A DNA stretch of 5,698 nucleotides, taken from contig JAQICU010000233.1 in assembly GCA_027858325.1 (NCBI GenBank), forward strand, positions 1 through 5,698. Direction: 5' to 3'. Position 1 is the first letter of the stretch. Every line of letters starts with the position of its first letter. This DNA is from Candidatus Cloacimonadota bacterium (lineage in GTDB: Bacteria; Cloacimonadota; Cloacimonadia; Cloacimonadales; TCS61). The notes beneath the pieces were generated by a model. The model had not been told where the DNA came from. It made no database searches and worked only from the letters and a program-made list of their open reading frames with translations. Both the position numbers and the translations under genes were made by a program. This document shows positions 1 to 5,698 of this stretch, piece by piece.

Positions 1-292
1 ATGCTGCAATTGCCGCTGTGAAGCAACCTCTTAATCTGAACTTAGGTACAAGTTTGGAAACAATAAGTAGGCAGAATCCATTTACAAAAAAAGTAAACAA
101 GCCAAAAGTAATAAATGTGATTGGGAAAGAAATGAGCACGAGAACCGGTTTAATAATAATATTAACAAGAGCCAACACAAATGCAGCAATGATAGCTGCA
201 AAAAAATTATCTATAACAAAAAGACCTGTGAGCCTTCCCACAGCATAGATAGAGAAAGATAGAATTAAGAATTGAAGTATTGTTTCCTGCAC
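1..292 (-). CDS. Small membrane protein, phage holin superfamily IV (YvlD / PF04020-like), 3' end cut by window
   Basis: An open frame of 97 codons runs to the left edge from a GTG start at 292. It is absent from a search restricted to ATG starts and complete ORFs. The protein is strongly hydrophobic, with about three membrane segments visible (roughly residues 5-28, 31-55 and 58-82). It carries the family pattern of 'AFVLALVNIIIKPVL' (about 36-50), then 'FPITFITFGLFTFFVNG' (about 55-71), then 'KLVPKFRLRG' (about 79-88). These match the LxLVNxxIKPxLxxLxxPxTxxTxGLFxxxxN signature of the YvlD/PF04020 family. That family is usually 110-130 residues, so only the last segment is probably missing. 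The start was chosen because a GGAAG lies 10 nt upstream, an in-frame TAA (the ftsZ stop) lies 21 nt upstream, and there is no in-frame ATG. The gap to ftsZ is 21 nt, which suggests co-transcription. The molecular role of the family is not settled; despite the name these are ordinary chromosomal inner-membrane proteins, so a phage origin is not implied. Confidence 0.82.
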   Translation of the reverse strand, partial: MQETILQFLILSFSIYAVGRLTGLFVIDNFFAAIIAAFVLALVNIIIKPVLVLISFPITFITFGLFTFFVNGFCLLIVSKLVPKFRLRGCFTAAIAA

Positions 293-302
293 GATCAGAC
301 CG

Positions 303-307
303 CTTCC
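303..307 (-). promoter_or_regulatory. Probable ribosome binding site of the holin-family gene
   Basis: GGAAG lies in the short gap after the ftsZ stop, 10 nt before the GTG at 292. It is the only purine-rich stretch available, and it supports GTG initiation because no in-frame ATG exists. The match to the anti-Shine-Dalgarno is moderate and the spacing is at the long end. Confidence 0.45.
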
Positions 308-313
308 ATAATA

Positions 314-1468
314 TTAATTTGAGAATTTCCTTAGAAAAGCTGGTATTTCCATTTGTTTATCCGGAAATACACTTGCTTTTTCGTCAGTTCTTTTATTCAA
401 ATTTAAAGAATCGGAATTTCTTATTCTTTGTAAAGTACTTCCAATATCTTCCGATTTATCTTCTTTATCATAAATAATAGTTTCTCGTTCATAAACAGTT
501 GTATTGGGAGTATCAAGTCCGGTGGTGATCAGCGTTACTTTGATCTTTCCTTCCATAGCAGCATCAATAATAATTCCTGTAATTATATCCCCTTCATCAC
601 CGGTTTGTTTGACTATTTCATTTGTAATAAGTTCAAACTCATCCATTTTAAAATCTTTACCGGCAGTTATATTAATAAGAACTCCTTTGGCATTTTCAAT
701 TGGAATATCCGAGAGCAGAGGATTATTCATCGCTTTCTGAGCTGCATCTACAGCTCTTTGATCTCCATCTCCTACCCCGGAACCCATCATGGCAAGCCCT
801 CGGTTTTTCATAACAGTTTGTACATCTGCAAAGTCTACATTCATATAACCACTGTAATTTATAATATCAGAGATAGCCTTTGCAGCTTCGTAAAGTATAT
901 TATCAGCATTTTTAAACGCTTCGATCACTGTCATATCCGGATAAATATCATTAAGTTTTTCATTTGGAACCACGATAAGTGTATCAACGTTTTCACGCAG
1001 CTTTTTAATTCCATTCTCAGCATGTATCGTGCGTTTCTTTCCCTCGCTTCTAAAGGGTCTACTTACAATACCAATTGTAAGGATGCCCATCTCACGGGCT
1101 AGGGATGCAATTACAGGTGTTGCACCGGTTCCTGTTCCACCACCCATCCCCGCTGCAATGAAAAGGAGATCGGTATCTTTTAGAACATTCTTTATATCTT
1201 CACGAGATTCTTCTGCTGCTTTACGACCAACATCCGGGTTTGCCCCAGCACCAAGTCCTTTTGTTAGTTCTCTTCCAAGCTGCAATTTGACTTTTGCTTT
1301 TGAGTTTTTCAAGTCTTTGATATTGGTATTTGCAACAGCAAATTCTAAACCATTTAGGTTATATTCTATCATTGTGCCAATAGCATTTCCGCCTGCTCCA
1401 CCAACGCCAATGATCTTTATATGTGTACCAAAAGGGATTTCATCATGATTCAGGTCTAATTCCAACAT
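314..1468 (-). CDS. ftsZ: Cell division protein FtsZ
   Basis: FtsZ is the tubulin-like GTPase that polymerises into the cytoplasmic Z-ring at mid-cell and recruits the divisome. The 384-residue length is typical. Visible motifs in order are GVGGAGGNA (21-29, T1 nucleotide loop), the tubulin signature GMGGGTGTGA (107-116, T4), and the T7 synergy loop NVDFAD (210-215) with its two acidic residues D212 and D215 that complete the GTPase site of the next subunit. The GTPase core ends near residue 320. A charged linker of about 50 residues follows, and then the conserved C-terminal peptide MEIPAFLRKF (373-382) that binds FtsA and similar partners. An oddity is 'ANTNIKDL' (46-53), where the family normally has NTD; residue 49 is Asn. 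The 'GDQRA' segment (235-239) replaces the usual GE(N/D)RA. The ATG start is supported by GGAGG 4 nt upstream. The gene follows ftsA after 32 nt and is probably translated independently from its own strong site. Identity is certain from the motifs. Confidence 0.98.
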   Translation of the reverse strand: MLELDLNHDEIPFGTHIKIIGVGGAGGNAIGTMIEYNLNGLEFAVANTNIKDLKNSKAKVKLQLGRELTKGLGAGANPDVGRKAAEESREDIKNVLKDTDLLFIAAGMGGGTGTGATPVIASLAREMGILTIGIVSRPFRSEGKKRTIHAENGIKKLRENVDTLIVVPNEKLNDIYPDMTVIEAFKNADNILYEAAKAISDIINYSGYMNVDFADVQTVMKNRGLAMMGSGVGDGDQRAVDAAQKAMNNPLLSDIPIENAKGVLINITAGKDFKMDEFELITNEIVKQTGDEGDIITGIIIDAAMEGKIKVTLITTGLDTPNTTVYERETIIYDKEDKSEDIGSTLQRIRNSDSLNLNKRTDEKASVFPDKQMEIPAFLRKFSN

Positions 1469-1472
1469 ATAA

Positions 1473-1477
1473 CCTCC
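1473..1477 (-). promoter_or_regulatory. Ribosome binding site of ftsZ
   Basis: A consensus GGAGG sits 4 nt before the ftsZ ATG, within the 32-nt ftsA-ftsZ gap. It fixes the ftsZ start. Together with the ftsA site it is one of the two strongest Shine-Dalgarno matches in the window, which fits the need for high FtsZ levels (inference). Confidence 0.8.
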
Positions 1478-1500
1478 GAAAATTTATCTAATATACGTTT

Positions 1501-2766
1501 CTAAAAATAATCTTTGAACATTTCTTTTATTTTCTGCCAGAAATTTGCAAATGAATTACCTATCTTTATACTGCTAATTTTATCTTCTCTACTCTGAAGT
1601 TCATTATAAACATAATAAAGAATTCCCACACTTGTAGCATATTTTGGGTTTTGTAATCTATCAACAGGACCGGCTAGATCGGATAAATTTGGATAGCCGA
1701 TCTTAGTGGGCATGTTGAATATCTGATCTGCGAGTATGGAACTTTCTCTAAGAAGTGAAGCTCCACCTGTAAGAACGAGACCTGCGGTTATTAAACTCAG
1801 GTCATGATGCTCATTAAGTATCTTGTATGCACCTTCAAATATTTCTCGCATCCTGGCTTCTATGATCTCAGTCATATATTTCAATTTCTTCTTTTTTGGC
1901 TCTCGCCCACCAATTCCTTCGATCTCGATCAATTTATCTTCAGGAATCTTTCCGGAGAGCGAATTACCCAATTCTATCTTAAGCTTCTCTGCATTTTTTG
2001 GTGAAGTATGCAATCCGACAGAAAGATCGTGAGTAATGTTCTTGCCGCCAATTGGAAGAACAGCGCTGAATCTTATACTATCTTTGTAGAATACTGCTAT
2101 ATCGGTTGTTCCACCGCCAATATCAATAATAATGGAACCCAGATCTTTTTCTACAGCATCCAGAACAGCATGTGAAGAGGCGATAGGTTCTAAATAGCTT
2201 TCTAGAACTTTATATCCGGCAATTTCAATACACTTATTTATATTTCTAAGTGCATTGATGTCTGCCATCACGATGTGGACATGGGCAGAAAGATTGAACC
2301 CACTCATATTCACAGGATTCATTATTCCGTCTTGCTCATCAATTTTATAATATTGTGGGATAGCATGAATAATTTCAAGTCTTTCATTTCCCTGCTGTAT
2401 CTTAACATTATTTTTCGAATTTGATATAACATTTTCTACATGCTGTTGATCTATATCACAAGGATGAGTACCGGAAGTAAGAGAAATCCTACCAATAGTA
2501 TTCTGACTTTTGATATGTTCACCGGCAATCCCAACATATATATTTTTAGCTTTGAAGGTAGCCATCTCTTCAGCTTCATTAATTGCATCACTCATAGATT
2601 TTGAAGCTTTCATTATATCAACAACTATGCCATTAATCATTCCATTAGATTTACTTGTACCAATGCCTTTAACTTCTAATTTATTTTCTTCGTTTATTTG
2701 TGCAATAATAACACATATCTTCGTTGTGCCAATATCTATTGCCGTAATAACCTGACCTATCTTCAT
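1501..2766 (-). CDS. ftsA: Cell division protein FtsA
   Basis: FtsA is the actin-like ATPase that anchors FtsZ filaments to the inner face of the cytoplasmic membrane and recruits later division proteins. The 421-residue length is standard. The phosphate-1 loop AIDIGTTKICVIIA is at 9-22. The FtsA-specific 1C (SHS2) domain occupies about 84-165 and includes 'HAIPQYYKID' (134-143). The phosphate-2 loop IIDIGGGTTDIAVF is at 213-226, and the adenosine motif LVLTGGASLL at 330-339. The last 16 residues (FANFWQKIKEMFKDYF, 406-421) form a clear amphipathic helix, the membrane-targeting sequence that this family carries after a variable linker. The start codon overlaps the ftsQ stop by 4 nt (ATGA), preceded by a very strong GGAGGAG. 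The stop is TAG at 1501. The FtsZ C-terminal peptide from the adjacent gene is its expected partner. MreB and DnaK, which share the actin fold, are excluded by the 1C domain and the terminal helix. Confidence 0.97.
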   Translation of the reverse strand: MKIGQVITAIDIGTTKICVIIAQINEENKLEVKGIGTSKSNGMINGIVVDIMKASKSMSDAINEAEEMATFKAKNIYVGIAGEHIKSQNTIGRISLTSGTHPCDIDQQHVENVISNSKNNVKIQQGNERLEIIHAIPQYYKIDEQDGIMNPVNMSGFNLSAHVHIVMADINALRNINKCIEIAGYKVLESYLEPIASSHAVLDAVEKDLGSIIIDIGGGTTDIAVFYKDSIRFSAVLPIGGKNITHDLSVGLHTSPKNAEKLKIELGNSLSGKIPEDKLIEIEGIGGREPKKKKLKYMTEIIEARMREIFEGAYKILNEHHDLSLITAGLVLTGGASLLRESSILADQIFNMPTKIGYPNLSDLAGPVDRLQNPKYATSVGILYYVYNELQSREDKISSIKIGNSFANFWQKIKEMFKDYF

Positions 2767-3515
2767 ATCTCCTCCGAGCTGATCACAAGCTGATCTTTGA
2801 ATCTCAAATCTATCGTTGTGCCTTTTTCAAAAGTACGATTCTGTTCCAGGAATATGAGTCTCTTAAGTTTTTCTTCGATCTCATTATTTCCCAATACTAT
2901 CCTGTACCCGATATTGGCATTCACTAATATTAGATTTTCATCTTTTAAGTAAAACTCGGAAATACTCTTAATGAAATCCGGGTTCACATTTGCAAATTTC
3001 TTTTTTAAAGAAAAAACTTCTTCAATTAGAACATTCTCTACTTTTGTGCCGATAATGATCTCAGAGTTTGGAATTTTAGTTCCGATTACCGGTAGAACTT
3101 CATTCTCATAAAAATTCACATTATCCAGAACGACTCTATTTTTATCAAGAGGGAAGATAGTTCCGCTTTCAGTTCGAAAAAAAAACTCTCCCTTCTTTTC
3201 ACTTATTTCAATTTTTAATTTATTTGGAAATATTCTGGAAACTTTAATGTCATCGATTCTTATAATGTTCTCATATTTTTTTAGTACGTCCTTTTTAGAG
3301 ATCGAATATAAATTCAAATTGATGAAATCATTGCAGATATTTTTTAGAAAATCTGTTTCCAAATTTTCATTTCCACTTATCTTGATGGATTTCACCTTAA
3401 ATAGATCAAGCTTTGTAAACAGGCTGTTTATGCCTATGTAAGCACCATAGATCAGAACAACACAAACCAGAAAGAAAAAGAAATATCTACTTGATCCTGA
3501 ACGTTTTTTCTGCAT
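2763..3515 (-). CDS. ftsQ: Cell division protein FtsQ (DivIB-type, POTRA domain)
   Basis: FtsQ/DivIB is a bitopic membrane protein that acts with FtsB and FtsL in the divisome and links the cytoplasmic ring to septal wall synthesis. The protein has 250 residues. It has a short basic cytoplasmic tail (1-10, KKR), one transmembrane segment (about 11-33, 'YFFFFLVCVVLIYGAYIGIN'), and a POTRA domain at about 38-107. The POTRA domain begins 'LFKVKSIKISGNENL' and ends 'IFPNKLKIEISEKK', the usual 'P..L.I.I.E..' close of the domain. The FtsQ beta-domain follows (about 110-246), with 'LPVIG' (141-145) and the terminal strand 'IDLRFKDQLVIS' (235-246). Sequence conservation is low, as is normal for FtsQ, so the call rests on architecture, these motifs and position between murB and ftsA. 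The ATG overlaps the murB TGA by one base (TGATG), suggesting translational coupling. An AAAGG about 10 nt upstream, inside murB, may serve as ribosome site. A run of nine T inside the gene (3177-3185) keeps frame. Confidence 0.92.
   Translation of the reverse strand: MQKKRSGSSRYFFFFLVCVVLIYGAYIGINSLFTKLDLFKVKSIKISGNENLETDFLKNICNDFINLNLYSISKKDVLKKYENIIRIDDIKVSRIFPNKLKIEISEKKGEFFFRTESGTIFPLDKNRVVLDNVNFYENEVLPVIGTKIPNSEIIIGTKVENVLIEEVFSLKKKFANVNPDFIKSISEFYLKDENLILVNANIGYRIVLGNNEIEEKLKRLIFLEQNRTFEKGTTIDLRFKDQLVISSEEI
2769..2775 (-). promoter_or_regulatory. Ribosome binding site of ftsA, embedded in the end of ftsQ
   Basis: GGAGGAG lies 2 nt before the ftsA ATG (GGAGG core 4 nt before). It is formed by the last codons of ftsQ (Ser-Glu-Glu-Ile-stop). 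It fixes the ftsA start and, with the ATGA stop/start overlap, points to coupled translation of ftsQ and ftsA. Confidence 0.8.
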
Positions 3516-4384
3516 CAGTTTATTACCTTTATCTCCAATTCAAGCTCAATACCTTTTTGCTCTTTCACTGTTTTTTGAATAATTCTGATTAATTCAGCTA
3601 CATCGTTGAATCTAGCACTTCCTTTATTAATAATGAAATTTGCATGTTTTTCACTAATCTGTGCATCACCGATCTGCAATCTCTTCAAACCGCATTCTTC
3701 AATCAATTGTCCGGCAAATTTACCTTTGGGATTCTTGAATGTACTGCCTAAACTGGGATAATCGTATGGATGTCGCTCAAATCTTTTAGAAATAATATCT
3801 TCCTTGTCAGCTAGAATTTTCTCTTTAGTTTTCTTATCCATTTTAAAAGCAGCTTTCACTATAAAACCTTCTATTGATGTAGTTCTGTATCCGAATTCAA
3901 GGTCTTTCCGATCGATTTTTGTAATTTTTCCTTTTAGATCAATATATTCTAACCAATATAGATAATCAAAGATACATTTTTCAAAAGCTCCGGCATTCAT
4001 ATGAATTGCTCCACCTATATGTGCCGGGATACCGAAAATAAATTCCAATCCACCCAATTCGTATTGCATGGCTTTATCAATAATTGAGCTGATCTTCATA
4101 TTGGAAGAAACCGTAACAATTTTATTATCAACCTGAAAAAATTCAGGAAGATAAGCATCCAGAATAATCACTCTATTTCCAACATTTCCAAAAAGGATAT
4201 TAGAACCTCCACCAACAGGAAGTATCTTCAAATTTTGTGCCTTTGCTTTCTGAATTATTGAAGACAGATCACTAACATTCTGTGGTGCAAGAAGATAAGT
4301 GGCGTTGCCACCAACCTTCATGTTAGAATATTTACTTAAGGAACTCTTTATAACAAACGAAGTTAGCATTTTACTGTCAAACAT
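3515..4384 (-). CDS. murB: UDP-N-acetylenolpyruvoylglucosamine reductase MurB (type II)
   Basis: MurB is the cytoplasmic FAD enzyme that uses NADPH to reduce UDP-GlcNAc-enolpyruvate to UDP-MurNAc, the step just before MurC. The 289-residue length fits the type II (Bacillus/Staphylococcus-like) form rather than the longer E. coli type I. Motifs in order are NMKVGGNA (21-28), the FAD-binding LPVGGGSNIL (55-64), 'FIFGIPAHIGGAIHMNAGAF' (115-134), and FGYRTTS (164-170) with the active-site Arg167. Then comes PSLGSTFKNP (210-219), where Ser214 is the expected proton donor to the intermediate. The C-terminal 'GIELELEIKVI' (278-288) has Glu284 as the probable catalytic acid. The ATG at 4384 has AAAAGGA 4 nt upstream; a second ATG at codon 6 lacks this. 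The gene lies 19 nt after murC and overlaps ftsQ by one base. Oxidase relatives with the same FAD fold are ruled out by the Ser/Arg/Glu set. Confidence 0.97.
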   Translation of the reverse strand: MFDSKMLTSFVIKSSLSKYSNMKVGGNATYLLAPQNVSDLSSIIQKAKAQNLKILPVGGGSNILFGNVGNRVIILDAYLPEFFQVDNKIVTVSSNMKISSIIDKAMQYELGGLEFIFGIPAHIGGAIHMNAGAFEKCIFDYLYWLEYIDLKGKITKIDRKDLEFGYRTTSIEGFIVKAAFKMDKKTKEKILADKEDIISKRFERHPYDYPSLGSTFKNPKGKFAGQLIEECGLKRLQIGDAQISEKHANFIINKGSARFNDVAELIRIIQKTVKEQKGIELELEIKVIN

Positions 4385-4388
4385 TTTT

Positions 4389-4395
4389 TCCTTTT
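4389..4395 (-). promoter_or_regulatory. Ribosome binding site of murB
   Basis: AAAAGGA lies 4 nt before the murB ATG, in the 19-nt gap after the murC stop. It favours the ATG at 4384 over the in-frame ATG five codons later. Confidence 0.6.
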
Positions 4396-4403
4396 AACTA
4401 AAA

Positions 4404-5660
4404 TTAATTCTTTTCATTTAAGAAATTCTCACCGAATTTGTAAATACTTCCTGCACCCATTGTGATGAGAATATCTCCTGGTTTAGTTACTTCTTTTATG
4501 CTTTTTAATATTTCATCATTCGACTTAATGTAATGAACATTTTTATGACCTGATTGAATTGCTGCATCGGAAATTAGTTTTCCAGAAACACCCGGAATTG
4601 GTTTTTCTCTTGCCGGGAATATTGGAGTGATCAGGAGTACATCAGATTGAAAGAAAGAGCGTCCGAAATCTTCATAAAAATTTTGTGTTCGTGAGTAAAG
4701 GTGAGGTTGAAAGATAACCACGATCCGGCTTGCACTACTGCCTCTCACACCTTTTAGAGTTGCTTCAATTTCTGTAGGATGATGTGCGTAATCATCATAT
4801 AAACTGACTCCATCCTTGTCACCTTTATATTCAAACCTGCGGAAAACACCGTTGTATTCAGCTAGTCCTTTTTGTATTGATTCGAAAGGAATATCCAATT
4901 CAAGCCCTGTAGCAACTGCCAGCAGTGAATTAAGAATATTATGTTCACCCATAACTTTCAAATTAATACGACCAAGTTCAATACCACCGTAAACTGCAGT
5001 AAAGTTGGTTTCAAAGTTTTTAAATTTGACATCAATAACACGTAACTTAGCTTGTTTGGAAAAACCGTAAGTTAGAATTTCTTTATTTATTTTCGGAATG
5101 ATAGATTGAACTCCATGGTCATCCAAGCAGGCGATCACGCTTCCGAAAAAAGGAACTTTATTGGCATATTCAATGAACGCATCTTTTACACCATCGAGGT
5201 TCTGATAGCAATCGAGATGATCTGCTTCGATATTTGTGATGCCGGCAATGATCGGGCTAAGTGTGAGAAATGAGCGATCAAACTCATCAGCTTCCACTAC
5301 GATATATTTACCCGATCCGAGCAGATTATTGGAACCGTAATTTTTGACAATTCCACCCACGATCACGGTTGGTTCAAGTTTGGCAGCAGATAGGATGCTT
5401 CCCACCATCGAGGTTGTGGAAGTTTTTCCATGCGTGCCGGCAATGCCGATTCCATAACTCATTCGCATTATTTCGGATAGCATTTCCGCTCTGCGGATCA
5501 CGGGAATTTTATGAGATAGTGCAGCAACAAGCTCAGGATTATCATTTTTCACAGCGGAAGATTTTACTACCACATCAGCATCTTTGATAAGTTCAGCATC
5601 ATGCCCTTCGGAAACTTGCGCTCCAATATTTTGAAGATGTTTTTTTTTTATTTTTTCTCT
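4404..5660 (-). CDS. murC: UDP-N-acetylmuramate--L-alanine ligase MurC, N-terminus missing or frame-disrupted
   Basis: MurC is the cytoplasmic ATP-dependent ligase that joins L-alanine to UDP-MurNAc, the first Mur ligase step. Counting from a GTG at 5573, motifs are VIRRAEML (25-32), the ATP loop GTHGKTST (46-53), EADEFDRSFL (94-103), NIEADHLD (114-121), GEHNILNSL (209-217), RRFEYKG (245-251), DDYAHHPTEI (260-269), FQPHLYSRT (288-296) and GAGSIY (373-378). The HHPTE and FQPH.Y.RT motifs separate MurC from MurD, MurE and MurF. The GTG is only the first allowed start in this frame. MurC similarity continues upstream of it (HLQNIGA, VSEGHDAEL, then DADVVVKSSAV) to about 5639, so it is not the true start. 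Further upstream come an A10 tract and an in-frame TAA at 5661-5663. The N-terminal UDP-binding segment (GxGGxGM) is therefore absent. A full protein is about 455-490 residues, so about 45 residues are missing and the rest must lie beyond the right edge. I place the end at the last stop-free base. A sequencing indel or contig-edge error is more likely than a true pseudogene. Confidence 0.93.
   Translation of the reverse strand, partial: REKIKKKHLQNIGAQVSEGHDAELIKDADVVVKSSAVKNDNPELVAALSHKIPVIRRAEMLSEIMRMSYGIGIAGTHGKTSTTSMVGSILSAAKLEPTVIVGGIVKNYGSNNLLGSGKYIVVEADEFDRSFLTLSPIIAGITNIEADHLDCYQNLDGVKDAFIEYANKVPFFGSVIACLDDHGVQSIIPKINKEILTYGFSKQAKLRVIDVKFKNFETNFTAVYGGIELGRINLKVMGEHNILNSLLAVATGLELDIPFESIQKGLAEYNGVFRRFEYKGDKDGVSLYDDYAHHPTEIEATLKGVRGSSASRIVVIFQPHLYSRTQNFYEDFGRSFFQSDVLLITPIFPAREKPIPGVSGKLISDAAIQSGHKNVHYIKSNDEILKSIKEVTKPGDILITMGAGSIYKFGENFLNEKN
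5640..5656 (-). repeat. Homopolymer cluster (A10, T, A6 on the coding strand) at the murC frame break
   Basis: On the murC strand, six A, one T and ten A run in succession at the point where recognisable MurC sequence stops. In the murC frame it would read as a lysine-rich stretch (IKKK), which MurC does not normally have here. Such tracts are prone to length errors in sequencing and to replication slippage. Confidence 0.7.
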
Positions 5661-5698
5661 TTATATCATTGGTTGGGTCAGAATATAAAATCCTACCC
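5661..5698 (-). other. Window-edge sequence upstream of the murC frame break, possibly out-of-frame murC
   Basis: The frame that continues murC is closed here by TAA (5661-5663). One other frame is open to the edge and reads 'GRILYSDPTNDIKRK'. This loosely resembles the MurC segment 'G..VSGSD......T..L', and it would join murC if the A10 tract were nine long. The spacing from SD to the later Leu is about four residues longer than in E. coli MurC, so the match is weak. The stretch is too short to decide. Confidence 0.3.

Noticed and set aside
18..248. Plus-strand open frame of 76 codons at the left edge
   Set aside because: The minus strand of the same bases encodes a convincing membrane protein of a known family. 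The plus frame is basic, low in motif content and antisense to it.
1..292. Prophage lysis cassette suggested by the 'holin' family name
   Set aside because: No endolysin, integrase or other phage gene is present. This family is mostly chromosomal membrane proteins and the setting is a housekeeping operon.
293..313. Possible FtsZ fusion by readthrough, since the holin-family gene is in the same frame as ftsZ
   Set aside because: A clean TAA ends ftsZ directly after the C-terminal peptide, and no recoding signal is visible. Being in the same frame happens by chance one time in three.
605..1102. Plus-strand open frame of 165 codons opposite ftsZ
   Set aside because: It lies wholly antisense to a certain ftsZ and shows no recognisable motif, so it is a shadow frame.
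1029..1448. Plus-strand open frame of 139 codons, rich in Pro, Ala and Ser
   Set aside because: Its composition comes from reading the glycine-rich FtsZ GTP-binding region on the opposite strand. There is no independent support.
3177..3185. A9/T9 homopolymer in ftsQ as a second frameshift site
   Set aside because: The ftsQ frame reads through it as Phe-Phe-Phe-Arg with POTRA and beta-domain sequence intact on both sides.
5369..5587. Plus-strand open frame of 72 codons within murC
   Set aside because: It is antisense to conserved MurC sequence including the ATP loop, so it is a shadow.
1..5698. CRISPR array, tRNA, rRNA, riboswitch, insertion sequence or hairpin terminator
   Set aside because: No spaced repeats, cloverleaf, terminal inverted repeats or GC-rich hairpin followed by T run was found. 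The intergenic gaps are all 32 bp or less.

Overview
The window is a tightly packed, low-GC (AT-rich by eye) part of a bacterial division and cell wall (dcw) cluster. All genes lie on the minus strand, so transcription runs from high to low coordinates: murC (5' end disrupted or cut off) - murB - ftsQ - ftsA - ftsZ - a small membrane protein of the 4-TM 'phage holin' superfamily IV type (3' end cut off). Gaps or overlaps between neighbours run from a 4-bp overlap to 32 bp, and no internal promoter or terminator is visible, so this looks like one operon.

The genes form one pathway. MurC adds L-Ala to UDP-MurNAc, and MurB makes UDP-MurNAc by reducing the enolpyruvyl precursor. Both are cytoplasmic steps of lipid II precursor synthesis. 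FtsZ forms the cytokinetic ring, FtsA ties it to the membrane through a C-terminal amphipathic helix, and FtsQ is the single-pass divisome scaffold on the outer face. All five keep their diagnostic motifs and look functional, apart from the unread or disrupted murC N-terminus.

The organism is a walled bacterium with FtsA and FtsQ. No ddl lies between murB and ftsQ, unlike the usual gammaproteobacterial order, and MurB is the shorter type II form. With the low GC this would suit a lineage outside the Proteobacteria, perhaps an FCB-type candidate phylum such as Cloacimonadota. That placement is a weak guess and would need a phylogeny.

I found no mobile element, CRISPR array, RNA gene or novel defence-like system. 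The points worth a second look are the frame disruption of murC at an A10 tract near the right edge, the holin-superfamily membrane gene directly behind ftsZ, and an unusual residue in the FtsZ nucleotide-binding region.
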